From: Nonomuraea angiospora | GTDB lineage: Bacteria > Actinomycetota > Actinomycetes > Streptosporangiales > Streptosporangiaceae | Direction of reading: 5' to 3' | DNA length: 64,000 bases | NCBI RefSeq assembly: GCF_014873145.1 | Contig: NZ_JADBEK010000001.1 | Span: 6,696,001-6,760,000 of the forward strand | In this document: in pieces, positions 7,530-16,459 of the stretch | How positions within the stretch are numbered: position 1 is the first letter of the stretch | Layout: each line of letters starts with the position of its first letter | Position numbers and translations under genes: made by a program | The notes under the pieces: model-generated | The model's database searches: none | What the model was told of the DNA's origin: nothing | What the model saw: only the letters and a program-made list of their open reading frames with translations

Positions 7530-8776
7530 CGGGGGACCTCCACGGTGAAGGGCACGGTGGTGATGCCGCGGTCCGTCGCGTACTGCGCCCAGGCGAGGTA
7601 GCGGCCCGGCGCGGGGAAGCTGAACGTGAAGCGCAGTCGGTTGCCGGGCGTCCCCATCTCGTGGACGTGGCCGAGGAATTCGCCGTCCGCTCCCCGCACG
7701 ATGAGGTGGCCCGCCATCCCGAGCCACGGCCGCGGGGTGCCGGTGGTGGCCACCTCGACGGTGGCCGCCCGCCCCGCCTGCGGTGCGGCGGGCGTCACCG
7801 TGACCGTCCCGGCGGCGGCGTCCTGGATCGCCGGGTCGGGCGAGACCGTAGGAGACCCGGTGACCGTGAAAGAGCCGGTGAGGAGCTGGCCGCCGGAGTC
7901 GGTGCGTTCGAGCTCGACGTAGGTGAGATAGCGGCCGGGGCGGTCGGCGCGCAGCCGTACCTCCAGGCGGCCGGGCGCGGTGCGCAGCGGATGGACGTGG
8001 CGGAAGTAGCGGCCGTCCTCGCTGGTGACCACCAGGTGGGCCATGGCCTCGTGGTGAATGGTGAGGTCGTCGACGGGACGCCCGGTGGACCCGTCGAACA
8101 GCTCCACGCGCGTCACGAACTCCTCGCCGACGGCCGGGCCGGCGGGGACCGTGGTGACGACCCGCTGCACGTACGGCCGGCCGAGCACCGAGTCCGTGGG
8201 ACGCGGCTCGGCGCCGGCCGGCGACCCAGCGGGCAGCCAGGGGTCGAGGATCACGATCAGCGCGGCCACCGCGAGCCCCGCCGCGGCGACCGCGGTCACC
8301 ACGAACGCCGACCGGCCGCGCCGGTTGAACGCGCCGGTGAGCAGCCCGCCCACCAGGAGCAGCCCGGCCACGAACAGGCCGCCGTAGATCAGGAACTCCC
8401 ACCCCGAACCCCGGTCCACCAGGACCCGGAACGGGATCACCGCGCTCTCGCCCCCGGCGCCGACGGTCAGCTCGTGCGGCCCGGTCTCCTCGACCCGCAG
8501 CTGGGCGGGGCGGCCCGGCGACACCGTGCCGGTCACGACGCGCCCGTCGGTCACCGACCGGAGCCGCAGGTCCAGCGTCGGGGCGGACGGGAACCCGATC
8601 ACCTCGACGCGCAGCGGCCCCGGCACCCGGGTCGTGGCCTTGATCACGAGGGTCAGCTCCGCGCCCGCGATCGTCTGTGCGATGCGCAGGTCCGCCCCCG
8701 CCTTGACGTCGTGCGCAGTCGCCGGCGGCGCCAGCATCACCACCAGCAGGCCGACCAGGAAGAGAAGCCGGATCAT
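7526..8776 (-). CDS. Exported YtkA-like multidomain membrane protein
   Basis: A protein of 416 residues. A signal peptide (ends near PPATAHD) is followed by a beta-domain, two membrane segments at about 128-150 and 160-180, and two extracytoplasmic YtkA-like domains rich in His: HHEAMAHLVVTSEDGRYFRHVHP and MAGHLIVRGADGEFLGHVHE. The paired HxH patterns resemble metal-binding exported domains found beside copper genes; metal binding is inferred. Its ATG overlaps the upstream membrane-protein stop by 4 bp, and its own stop overlaps the FixH-like gene, so the three are one operon. Confidence 0.68.
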   Translation of the reverse strand: MIRLLFLVGLLVVMLAPPATAHDVKAGADLRIAQTIAGAELTLVIKATTRVPGPLRVEVIGFPSAPTLDLRLRSVTDGRVVTGTVSPGRPAQLRVEETGPHELTVGAGGESAVIPFRVLVDRGSGWEFLIYGGLFVAGLLLVGGLLTGAFNRRGRSAFVVTAVAAAGLAVAALIVILDPWLPAGSPAGAEPRPTDSVLGRPYVQRVVTTVPAGPAVGEEFVTRVELFDGSTGRPVDDLTIHHEAMAHLVVTSEDGRYFRHVHPLRTAPGRLEVRLRADRPGRYLTYVELERTDSGGQLLTGSFTVTGSPTVSPDPAIQDAAAGTVTVTPAAPQAGRAATVEVATTGTPRPWLGMAGHLIVRGADGEFLGHVHEMGTPGNRLRFTFSFPAPGRYLAWAQYATDRGITTVPFTVEVPR

Positions 8777-9861
8777 GCCCGCCGGGCGCCGGACTCGCCC
8801 GCCTGCGCGGGCATGGCGTTCGGGAGGAACAGGGCGCCGAGGGCCAGGCCCACCAGACCGGCCACGATCGGGGCGCCGGTCCAGAGCTCGGGTACGGCGG
8901 GCAGCCGCCCGGCGGCCACGGAGGCGACCGCGATGTAGAGGGACCAGGTGGCGAACGCCGACAGGCCGGCGAAGGCCCAGTAGGCGGCCCGGCGCTGCCC
9001 CGAGGGCCGCAGCCACCGGATCAGCAGGTCGCTGACCAGCCCGGCGGCGACGAACGTCAGCAGGATCGGCAGGTTGCGGAAGCCCGTCTGCGCGCCCGGC
9101 ATCAGGATGCCCACCACGGACAGCACGGTCACGCTCCCGAACGGGAGCTGCCAGCGCCGCAGGAGGAACAGCACGGGAGCGAGCACCACTATGTTCGTGA
9201 TGATCATCGAGGCGCCCAGCATACCGGCGCCGCCGTCCTCCAGGGCGGAGAAGTCCCGGACGATGCCGTTGGCGCTCCGCTGCATGGCGTTGCCGTACGA
9301 CACGAACAGCGACACGAGCGTGGCGCCGAAGCCGAGCCCCATCAGCGCGGGCAGCAGCCGCGACAGCCGGGGCCGCTCCCCGATGTCCGGGGCGTTCCAG
9401 GCCGAGCGGAGCGGCGTCGTGATGATGAGCATCATCGTCACGATCAGCCCCAGGTGGGACGGGCTGAACAGGATGTCGATGGTCTGCTCGATGCCCAGGA
9501 ACGTGTGCCACATCATGTCGGCGAACCCGAACGCGGCGAATCCCGGGATGGCGAGCAACCCCGCGAGGTACCCGTTCGGCACCGCGGCCGGCCCGCTCCG
9601 GCCGGCCCGCACGTTGCGGTAGACCTGCCAGATGATCCACGCCGACACCGCCGCGAACCCCGAGTAGAACGCCGCGTGCCACGGCGTGAAGAACGTCTCC
9701 AGCTGAGGCTGGTTGCTGTGCGCCCAGGCGTCGATCATCAGCCCGACGCCGAACCAGACGCCGAGCAACGCCATGACCAGGTCCGCCCGAGGGCTCACCC
9801 ATGTGCGCGCTTCCCCGGAATCCGCCAGCAGCCGCCGCACCCCAGCGTCCACTGCCACCAT
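8773..9861 (-). CDS. Polytopic membrane protein of unknown function
   Basis: A protein of 362 residues with about nine or ten predicted membrane segments. It contains conserved-looking polar positions within them: DAWAHSNQPQLETFFTPWHAA, FADMMWHTFLGIEQ, and FSPSHLGLI. These clustered His residues in a membrane protein next to YtkA-like proteins suggest metal binding or transport, but I do not recognise the family. Start chosen at ATG 9859-9861, eight bases after GGAAGGAG; an ATG two codons earlier sits too close to that site. It follows the response regulator gene by 95 bp, which may hold its own promoter. Confidence 0.62.
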   Translation of the reverse strand: MVAVDAGVRRLLADSGEARTWVSPRADLVMALLGVWFGVGLMIDAWAHSNQPQLETFFTPWHAAFYSGFAAVSAWIIWQVYRNVRAGRSGPAAVPNGYLAGLLAIPGFAAFGFADMMWHTFLGIEQTIDILFSPSHLGLIVTMMLIITTPLRSAWNAPDIGERPRLSRLLPALMGLGFGATLVSLFVSYGNAMQRSANGIVRDFSALEDGGAGMLGASMIITNIVVLAPVLFLLRRWQLPFGSVTVLSVVGILMPGAQTGFRNLPILLTFVAAGLVSDLLIRWLRPSGQRRAAYWAFAGLSAFATWSLYIAVASVAAGRLPAVPELWTGAPIVAGLVGLALGALFLPNAMPAQAGESGARRA

Positions 9862-9956
9862 GAGCATGCTCCTTCCCGTCGATCCGATCCTTCGCGATGG
9901 CCGCCGGAAGCGGAACCCGGCTGGCACCCACAGGTAGGTACGGTTATCCGCACCCC

Positions 9957-10604
9957 TCAGGCGTTCAGGTAGCGCAACACCGCGAGCACCCGCCGGTGGT
10001 CGTGCGGGCTCGCCTCCAGGCCGAGCTTGACGAAGATGCTGGTGCAGTGCTTCTCCACGGTGCGCTCGGCGATGACGAGCCGCTCGGCGATCGCCATGTT
10101 CGTGCGGCCCTCGGCCATCAACCGCAGCACGGCGCGCTCCCGCTCGGTGAGCATGCGCAGCGGGTCGCCGGGCTGCCGGTGGCGGCCGACGAGCTGCTCG
10201 ACCACGACCGGGTCGAGCGCGGACCCGCCCGACCCCACCCGGCGGATGGCCGCGGCGAACTCGGCCAGGTCCGACACCCGGTCCTTCAGCAGGTAGCCCA
10301 CGCCCTCCGTGTGGCCGCCGAGCAGCTCGACCGCGTAGCTCACCCGTACGTACTGCGACAGCACCAGCACCCCCACCCGCGGATGCCGCTCCCGCAGCGT
10401 GACGGCGGCGCGCAGCCCCTCGTCGGTGTGCGTGGGCGGCAGCCGGATGTCGAGCAGGGCCACGTCGGGCGGGTCCTTCGCCACATGGGCGAGCAGCTCG
10501 TCGGCGTGCTCGACGCACGCCGCCACCGCGAAGCCGGCCTCGGTCAGCAGCCGGGCCAGGCCCTCGCGGAACAGCGTGGAGTCCTCGCAGATCGCTACGC
10601 GCAC
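9957..10604 (-). CDS. NarL/LuxR-type response regulator
   Basis: A protein of 215 residues. Receiver domain with the acidic pair near E7-D8, phospho-acceptor Asp 52 (VALLDIRLPP) and the conserved Lys (LLKDRVSDL); then a LuxR helix-turn-helix at about 145-205 (LTERERAVLRLMAEGRTN, IVEKH-type recognition region ERTVEKHCTSIF). Start GTG 10602-10604 lies inside the last codons of the histidine kinase gene (10-bp overlap), so the two form a coupled pair. The likely regulon is the three membrane genes directly downstream, by position. Confidence 0.9.
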   Translation of the reverse strand: MRVAICEDSTLFREGLARLLTEAGFAVAACVEHADELLAHVAKDPPDVALLDIRLPPTHTDEGLRAAVTLRERHPRVGVLVLSQYVRVSYAVELLGGHTEGVGYLLKDRVSDLAEFAAAIRRVGSGGSALDPVVVEQLVGRHRQPGDPLRMLTERERAVLRLMAEGRTNMAIAERLVIAERTVEKHCTSIFVKLGLEASPHDHRRVLAVLRYLNA

Positions 10605-12292
10605 GGCAGGACCACCTTCAGCACGGTTCCCTTCCCCGGTGGGCTGTCGATCGTGAGCTTGCCGCCGTTGGCCTCGGCGCGGTCGGCGAGCCCGGCCAGC
10701 CCCGAGCCGAGCGCGGGATCGGCCCCGCCCGCGCCGTCGTCGCCCACCTCGACCAGCAGGCTGCGGCCGACCTGGGCGAGCCGGATCCATGCCTTCGACG
10801 CGGCGGCGTGCTTGGTCACGTTGGCCAGGGCCTCGTTGACGATGTAGTAGGCCGCGCTCTCCACGGCCTGCGGCAGCGGCTCGTCCAGCGCCAGGTCGCA
10901 GGTGACGGTCATGGGGGCGACCGCGGCCAGCTCCTTGACCGCGCCCGACAGGCCGCGCTCGGTCAGCACCGGCGGGTGGATGCCGTGGCTGACCGCGCGC
11001 AGGTCGTCCAGCGCGGCCAGCACCGCCGTCTTGGCCTCGCCGATCAGCGGCGCGGCCCGCCCGGGGTCGGTGCCGGCCTCGGCCAGCCCGAGCGTCATCG
11101 CCACCGACAGCAGCCGCTGCTGCACGCCGTCGTGCAGGTCGCGTTCGAGCCTGCGGCGCTCGGCCTCGCCCCACTGCAGCATCCGCCGCCGCGAGGCCGC
11201 GAGCTGCCGCAGGCGGGCCCGCAGGTCAGCGGTGAGCCGCTCGTTCTCCAGGGCGAGCGCCGCGGCGGCGCACGCGGCCTCGACGAGAAGGGGCTGTTCG
11301 AGGAGGGCGACGTCGTGCACGAGCACGGCGAGCGGCGCCTCGCCCTGGTCGACGCGGGTGACGACCCTGCTCGGCCCCGGGTTCAGGTCGACCGGGCGGC
11401 CGTCGGCGTCCACGTACCAGGCCTGCTCGGCCGCCCAGTAGCCGACGGTCAGCCCCGGGTCGCGCAGGGTGGCGGCCAGCTCGTCCCGCAGCTTCTCCGG
11501 TCGTTCGCGCCTGCTCAGCCGTACCACGAGGTCGGCCACGCGGCCGTGGTCCATCCGGCTGCGCATGAGCCCGACCAGGTACGCCATCGGGACCGCCATG
11601 AAGGACACCAGCATGACGAGCGCGATGGGGAGCTGCAGCGGGTTCCGGCCGAAGAGGTCGGCCAGACGGTCCACGGCGAAGGCGGCCGTCGCGACCATCG
11701 ACGCGCCGGTGACCGGCGCGACCGCCCGGCGCTGCGCCACGCTGGCCTGACGCCAGCGCTTGACCTTGAGAGCGAGCACCATGCCCGACATGAGGACGGT
11801 CAGCTGCCAGGACGAGGCGTCGAGCGCGTCGGTGAAATTCCGGAGCGGCACGGGCATCGGAACGTGCGTGAGGGCCTTGGCCGTGGGCAACACGAGGGAC
11901 AGGACGTATGCCAGGCCGGTCACCACCTTGTACGACACCAGGTCCAGCCGGCCGGTGGGGAAGGCGAGGAACAGGTGGCAGGCCATCCCCGCCCACAGGC
12001 CGCACAGCGCCAGCGCCCACAGCTGCTGTCCGGGGAAGAACAGCACCTGCTGGGGGATCCAGGCGACCCCGAGCACGGCCATGAGCGGGCCGACCTGGTT
12101 ACGCGGATGCTCCCGCCAGGCCACGATCCCCGCGGCGAGAAACGACAGGCCGGCCAGCGCGCCGAGCACGAAGATCGGGCCGTGCCGCCAGATGGCGCCC
12201 GGACTGGCCCCCAGGGCGTTGACGACCAGCAGCCAAGCCCCTCCCGCCGCGACGGCGAGTAATGCGGTGGTGCCCCTGGAACGTGTCGCCAT
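10595..12292 (-). CDS. NarL-type sensor histidine kinase
   Basis: A protein of 565 residues: an N-terminal part with about eight hydrophobic segments (to about residue 260), a GAF-like linker, a HisKA_3 dimerisation helix with the phospho-acceptor His near 386 (ERDLHDGVQQRLLS), and a C-terminal HATPase domain (EALANVTKHAAA, GSGLAGLADRAEANGG). The start is taken as ATG 12290-12292 with GGGTGGGCG just before it; 12 extra residues are possible upstream. It phosphorylates the response regulator encoded immediately downstream. The signal is unknown; the metal-like neighbours hint at an envelope or metal signal. Confidence 0.88.
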   Translation of the reverse strand: MATRSRGTTALLAVAAGGAWLLVVNALGASPGAIWRHGPIFVLGALAGLSFLAAGIVAWREHPRNQVGPLMAVLGVAWIPQQVLFFPGQQLWALALCGLWAGMACHLFLAFPTGRLDLVSYKVVTGLAYVLSLVLPTAKALTHVPMPVPLRNFTDALDASSWQLTVLMSGMVLALKVKRWRQASVAQRRAVAPVTGASMVATAAFAVDRLADLFGRNPLQLPIALVMLVSFMAVPMAYLVGLMRSRMDHGRVADLVVRLSRRERPEKLRDELAATLRDPGLTVGYWAAEQAWYVDADGRPVDLNPGPSRVVTRVDQGEAPLAVLVHDVALLEQPLLVEAACAAAALALENERLTADLRARLRQLAASRRRMLQWGEAERRRLERDLHDGVQQRLLSVAMTLGLAEAGTDPGRAAPLIGEAKTAVLAALDDLRAVSHGIHPPVLTERGLSGAVKELAAVAPMTVTCDLALDEPLPQAVESAAYYIVNEALANVTKHAAASKAWIRLAQVGRSLLVEVGDDGAGGADPALGSGLAGLADRAEANGGKLTIDSPPGKGTVLKVVLPCA

Positions 12293-12390
12293 CGCCCACC
12301 CCCGATGGGGATTGTACGGGCGAACCATCCGAGATGTGTCTGACCACCTGGGAGTTCACTGCTCGGACTCCGGCTCAGCCTGGGGCGCTG

Positions 12391-12501
12391 GAGGGGCGGG
12401 TGCCCAAGCGGGCCGACCAACAGGCCGGGCGGGTGCGCGTGGTGCGGGGCGGCAAACGGCTGGCCCGTGCCCGGCACCACCTGGAGGCTCAAGGGGTGAC
12501 A
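12391..12501 (+). pseudogene. Possible transposase-like fragment
   Basis: A short stretch on the plus strand reads GRVRVVRGGKRLARARHH followed by LEAQGVT. It resembles the N-terminal zone of IS605-type transposase genes common in actinomycetes (a GGKRLARxRHHL phrase). No start, no catalytic domain and no inverted repeats are present; the frame stops at 12519. If real, it is a small relic between the kinase and VOC genes. Chance resemblance is possible. Confidence 0.25.
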
Positions 12502-12502
12502 G

Positions 12503-12913
12503 TCACCTCAGCTCGTTGACGCGGATCATGTTGCCCGCGGGGTCGCGGAAGGCGCAGTCGCGGACGCCCCACGGCTGCTCGGTCGGCTCCTGGACGACCT
12601 CGGCCCCGCCGTCCCGCAGCCGCGCGAAGGCGCCGTCGAGGTCGGCGGTGGCCACGATCATGCTGGCGTAGGTGCCCTTCGCCATCATCTCCAGGATGGT
12701 ACGGCGCTCCTCCTCGGTGATGCCGGGCGCGACGGCCGGCGGGTGCAGGACGACGGACGTGCCGGGCTGGCCGGCGGGGCCGACCGTGATCCAGCGCATC
12801 GTGCCGGCGCCGACGTCCTTGCGGACCTCGAAGCCGAGATTGTCGCGGTAGAAGGCCAGGGAGGCCTCCGGGTCGTTGTGCGGGAGGAAGGTCTGGTGAA
12901 TGGTGAAGTCCAT
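12503..12913 (-). CDS. VOC-family (glyoxalase/bleomycin-resistance fold) protein
   Basis: A protein of 136 residues with the paired beta-alpha-beta-beta-beta units of the VOC fold: an N-terminal FYRDNLGFEV and a C-terminal ARLRDGGAEVVQEPTEQ with CAFRDPAGNMIRVNEL. The metal-ligand positions are in place for at least one Glu (EL at the end). Such proteins are small cytoplasmic metalloenzymes or ligand binders; the substrate cannot be told from sequence. Start is ATG 12911-12913. It stands alone, 62 bp from the ROK repressor gene on the same strand. Confidence 0.82.
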   Translation of the reverse strand: MDFTIHQTFLPHNDPEASLAFYRDNLGFEVRKDVGAGTMRWITVGPAGQPGTSVVLHPPAVAPGITEEERRTILEMMAKGTYASMIVATADLDGAFARLRDGGAEVVQEPTEQPWGVRDCAFRDPAGNMIRVNELR

Positions 12914-12975
12914 GGCGACGACGCTAGTTGCGGCCACTTGACCGGCGCTTCTCCATTCCTGACCGTTCGCCGTGG

Positions 12976-14127
12976 TCAGGCGAGGGTCTCCGGGGCGGCG
13001 AGGGCCAGGCCGGCGGCGCCGAGGGCGTGCTGGGCGTCGTCCCAGGGACGGACGATCACCTGAACGCGGTGGGCGGCGGTGACCTGGCTGGTCCGCATCG
13101 CGGCGAGGAAGCCCGGCTCCAGCCCCGGCCACAGGACGTGGTTCTCGCCGATGACCGCGATGGTGGGCGTGCCGAGCAGGTTGACGACGCCCGCGACGGC
13201 CCGCCCGAGCACGGTGCCGATCCCGGCCAGGACGTCCGCCAGCGCCGGCTCGCCGCCGCGGACCCATCGCGCGCGGAGCTCCTCGATGGTGGTGGCCGCC
13301 TCGGCGAGGCCGACGCGGCGGGCGGCGCGCAGGATGCCGTCGTCGTTGGTGAGCGTCTCCAGGCAGCCCCGGGCGCCGCAGGAGCAGCGCGGCCCGGTGG
13401 CGGCGACCGGCGTGTGGCCGAACTCGCCGGACAGCCCGCTCGGGCCGCGGTGCACCCGCCGCTGCAGGACCGCGCCGAGCCCTACCCCGTCGCCGATGCC
13501 GAGCACCAGGAAGTCGTCGTGCTCGCGGCCCGTCCGGTACAGCAGCTCGGCGGTGGTGCTCGCCCTGAGATCGTTGTCGACCAGCACGGGGATCGGCAGT
13601 TCGGCGCGCAGCCGTTCGCCGAGGGGAAGTTCGCTCCAGCCGAATCGGGGACATACACGTATGTAACCGGTGGCCGAATCGACAGAGGACGGAGTGACCA
13701 CCCCTACGGCCCGCAACCTGGGCCCCATGGTGGGGTCGGCCAGCCGGTGGTTGATCACCGCGAGCAGCTGGGGGATGGGGTCGGAATGGCAGTCGAAGGG
13801 TGATACATCGGATGTGATCACGCGACCGTCCAGGCCCGCGACGACGGTGACGACGTGGTCGGTGGCGACCCGCACACCCAGGGTCGCGGCGGCCTCCGGA
13901 ACGACCTGGAGCGGGATCCGGGGCCTGCCCACGGCACCGGCCTGCGGGGCGAGAGCGCGCAGGTAACCGCAGGCCAGCAGGCGTCGCGTGTGCTCGTGCA
14001 CGGTCGCGTCACCGAGCCGGAGGCGGGCCGCGATCTGGCGGCGGTCCAGGGCGCCCGCGGTGCCGAGCAGCGCCAGGATCTCGACGCGGGTCAGATCCCC
14101 ACGAGGGACGACTCGACGAGCAATCAT
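12976..14127 (-). CDS. ROK-family transcriptional repressor of the fucoside locus
   Basis: A protein of 383 residues from ATG 14125-14127, which follows GAGGTGG at a suitable distance; an ATG 30 bp upstream is possible. N-terminal winged helix (about 8-60: LTRVEILALLGTAG, IAARLRLGDATVHEHTRRLL), then a sugar-kinase-fold effector domain with the ROK zinc motif GPRCSCGARGCLE. The kinase-like glycine loops are partial, as in NagC/XylR-type regulators that bind but do not phosphorylate sugar. It is divergent from the importer and fucosidase operon, with a strong promoter between them, so it probably represses that operon and is released by a fucose-related sugar. Confidence 0.88.
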   Translation of the reverse strand: MIARRVVPRGDLTRVEILALLGTAGALDRRQIAARLRLGDATVHEHTRRLLACGYLRALAPQAGAVGRPRIPLQVVPEAAATLGVRVATDHVVTVVAGLDGRVITSDVSPFDCHSDPIPQLLAVINHRLADPTMGPRLRAVGVVTPSSVDSATGYIRVCPRFGWSELPLGERLRAELPIPVLVDNDLRASTTAELLYRTGREHDDFLVLGIGDGVGLGAVLQRRVHRGPSGLSGEFGHTPVAATGPRCSCGARGCLETLTNDDGILRAARRVGLAEAATTIEELRARWVRGGEPALADVLAGIGTVLGRAVAGVVNLLGTPTIAVIGENHVLWPGLEPGFLAAMRTSQVTAAHRVQVIVRPWDDAQHALGAAGLALAAPETLA

Positions 14128-14150
14128 CGGATATTTCCACCTCGATCTCA

Positions 14151-14179
14151 TTGACACTACAGAGCGCGACGCCTAAGTT
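14151..14179 (+). promoter_or_regulatory. Promoter of the fucoside uptake operon
   Basis: A perfect -35 box TTGACA (14151-14156), a 17-bp spacer and the -10 box TAAGTT (14174-14179). Transcription would begin near 14186, within the AT-rich word CACAATTATTAAC, which is a plausible ROK operator position. The start codon of the solute-binding protein is at 14224. Confidence 0.65.
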
Positions 14180-14223
14180 TCACAATTATTAACTCGGCCC
14201 CGAGCTTATTGAGTGGAGCTGCG

Positions 14224-15498
14224 ATGGGCAGGCGGATGCATGGCGGACGGCGATCATTGGCAGTCGTCGTAGCGGTGGTCATCGCGGGGGGATTCACCGC
14301 CGGTTGTGGGGACAACGGCGGTCAGCAGTCATCGGGCGGCAGCAAGGCGAGCAACGGTGCGGTGACGCTCACCTGGTCGATGTGGGCCTCCGGCACGGAG
14401 GACCGCGACGCCTGGCAGAAGGTGGCCGACGAGGTCACCAAGAAATACCCGAACATCAAGATCACGCTGGAGACCTCTCCGTTCAACGACTACTTCACCA
14501 AGCTCGGCACCCGCCTGGCCGGCGGCAGCGCGCCGTGCATCGTCTCCATGCAGAGCCTGCGCACCGGCGGCTACGTCAACGGGATGCTCCCGCTGGACGA
14601 GCTGATCAAGAAGAACAGCCTGGACACAGGCGACTTCGACTCCTCGATCATGGCCGGGCTGGCCTCCGGCGGCAAGCAGTACGCCTTGCCGTACGACGTC
14701 GGCTCGCTGATCGTCACCTACAACAAGGACCTGTTCAAGGCGGCCGGCGTGCCGGCGCCGAAGGTCGGCTGGAGCATGGCCGACTTCGAGGCGACGGCCA
14801 AGAAGCTGACCACCGGCGGCAAGTACGGCTTCGCGGCCTACCCCATCGACCTGCCGATGTTCTCGATGATCCTGTCACGGACCGGCGCGGAGCCGGTGGA
14901 CGCGTCCGGCAAGCTCACCCTCACCTCCGAGCCGATGGCGACCGGCTTCCAGTGGTACGCGGACCTGGTCGCCAAGGCCGGGGTCGCGCCCAAGGTGCCC
15001 GGCGTGGACAACAACTTCCCCGACACCCAGTTCCTCAACGGCAACGTGGCGATGAAGGTGGACGGGCCCTGGGCCGTCCTGTCGCTCAAGGAACAGGCCA
15101 AGTTCGACGTGGGCCTGGCCACCATCCCCGCCGGTCCCAACGGGACCAAGACCTACTCGGCCGGGTCCGGCTTCGGCATCTCCCAGTCGTGCCCGTACCC
15201 GGACGAGGCGTTCAAGGCGATCAGCGTGATGACCAGCGCCGACGTGCTCGGGCAGCTCGCCACGATCGGGCGCGCCTACCCGGCGCGCAAGTCCGTCCAG
15301 AACAAGTGGTACGAGAACGCCTTCGAGGGCGCCAAGGAGGTCCTCGACGCCGCCAACGCCTCGGCGACGCCGTTCCGGACGACCTCCAGCTGGGACCAGG
15401 TGTCCAAGCTGCTGGCCCAGTACGGCGTGCCGGTCTTCAACGGCCAGGGCACGGCGGCGGACGTCCTCAAGCAGGTCCAGCAGCAGGCACCGGCGTAA
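14224..15498 (+). CDS. Sugar ABC transporter solute-binding lipoprotein (CUT1)
   Basis: A protein of 424 residues. Lipoprotein signal peptide with a basic start, a hydrophobic run and the lipobox TAGC, then a Ser/Gly linker and the extracellular binding fold of family 1 (TLTWSMWASGTEDRDAW, ITLETSPFNDYFTKL, VAMKVDGPWAVLSL). It captures an oligosaccharide or glycoside outside the cell. ATG 14224 was chosen because GGAG stands 7-8 bases before it; a TTG at 14209 is also in frame. First gene of the operon with two permeases and an intracellular fucosidase, which points to an alpha-fucosylated ligand. Confidence 0.9.
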   Translation: MGRRMHGGRRSLAVVVAVVIAGGFTAGCGDNGGQQSSGGSKASNGAVTLTWSMWASGTEDRDAWQKVADEVTKKYPNIKITLETSPFNDYFTKLGTRLAGGSAPCIVSMQSLRTGGYVNGMLPLDELIKKNSLDTGDFDSSIMAGLASGGKQYALPYDVGSLIVTYNKDLFKAAGVPAPKVGWSMADFEATAKKLTTGGKYGFAAYPIDLPMFSMILSRTGAEPVDASGKLTLTSEPMATGFQWYADLVAKAGVAPKVPGVDNNFPDTQFLNGNVAMKVDGPWAVLSLKEQAKFDVGLATIPAGPNGTKTYSAGSGFGISQSCPYPDEAFKAISVMTSADVLGQLATIGRAYPARKSVQNKWYENAFEGAKEVLDAANASATPFRTTSSWDQVSKLLAQYGVPVFNGQGTAADVLKQVQQQAPA

Positions 15499-15529
15499 CG
15501 AGCATGCGCAACCATCCACAGGGAGTGAC

Positions 15530-16459
15530 GTGTACAACGACGCCATACCCGGGCGAGCGGCGGTAGCACGCGGACAGGGTGCCCGCCGCCTGCGCGGCGA
15601 CGGAAGGGTCGCCGCCCTGTTCGCCGGGCCCAGCCTGATCGGATTGACGCTGTTCACGCTCTTCCCGATCGTGATGTCCCTGGTGATCGCCTTCTTCCAG
15701 TGGCCCGCGGCGGGCGAGCACGTCTTCACCGGGCTGGGGAACTTCGCGCAACTGTTCGGCGATCCCGTGTTCCGGCGGACGCTGTTCAACACGTTGCTGT
15801 TCGTGGTGCTCTACCTGCCGCTCAACCTCATCGTCTCGGTGGGGCTGGCGGTGTGGATCTCGCCGCGCATCAAGGGCCGCCAGGCGCTGCGGGTGATCTT
15901 CTTCCTGCCCGTGGTGACGCCGATGGTGGCCAACGCGATCGTCTGGCGGATGATCTACCAGCCCAACGGGTTCATCGACGGCACGCTGCACGCCGCCACC
16001 GGCGTGCACGCGCCGAACTTCCTCGGCGAGCAGGGCTGGGCCATGTTCGCCGTCGTCGCGATGAGCGTGTGGCAGGGGTTCGGGTACAACATGCTGGTCT
16101 TCTCGGCCGCCCTGGACGCCATCCCGCGGCAGCTCGTGGAGGCGGCGCAGATCGACGGGGCGGGGCCGTGGCGGCTGTTCTTCCGCATCACGCTGCCGAT
16201 GATCTCCCCGGCGATGTTCTTCGCCACGACCATGACGCTCATCACGTCGTTCCAGGTCTTCACCCAGCCGTTCCTGATGACCGGCGGCGGGCCCGGCATC
16301 GACACCGAGACCCTCATGATGTTCGTCTACAACCAGGGCTTCTCCGTCTACCAGTTCGGACTCGCGTCCGCCGCGGCCTGGATCCTGTTCGTGCTGATCC
16401 TGGGCGTGACCGCGCTGCAGTTCGCCGGCCAGCGCAGATGGGTGACCTACGATGTCTGA
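15530..16459 (+). CDS. Sugar ABC transporter permease 1 (CUT1, MalF type)
   Basis: A protein of 309 residues with six predicted membrane helices after a short cytoplasmic N-terminus. The ATPase-coupling EAA loop is clear: EAAQIDGAGPWRLFFRITLP. GTG 15530 follows GGGAGTGA. Pairs with the next permease to form the channel; the ATPase is not encoded here, as is usual for actinobacterial CUT1 systems that share an MsiK-type ATPase from elsewhere. Overlaps the next gene by 8 bp. Confidence 0.92.
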   Translation: MYNDAIPGRAAVARGQGARRLRGDGRVAALFAGPSLIGLTLFTLFPIVMSLVIAFFQWPAAGEHVFTGLGNFAQLFGDPVFRRTLFNTLLFVVLYLPLNLIVSVGLAVWISPRIKGRQALRVIFFLPVVTPMVANAIVWRMIYQPNGFIDGTLHAATGVHAPNFLGEQGWAMFAVVAMSVWQGFGYNMLVFSAALDAIPRQLVEAAQIDGAGPWRLFFRITLPMISPAMFFATTMTLITSFQVFTQPFLMTGGGPGIDTETLMMFVYNQGFSVYQFGLASAAAWILFVLILGVTALQFAGQRRWVTYDV

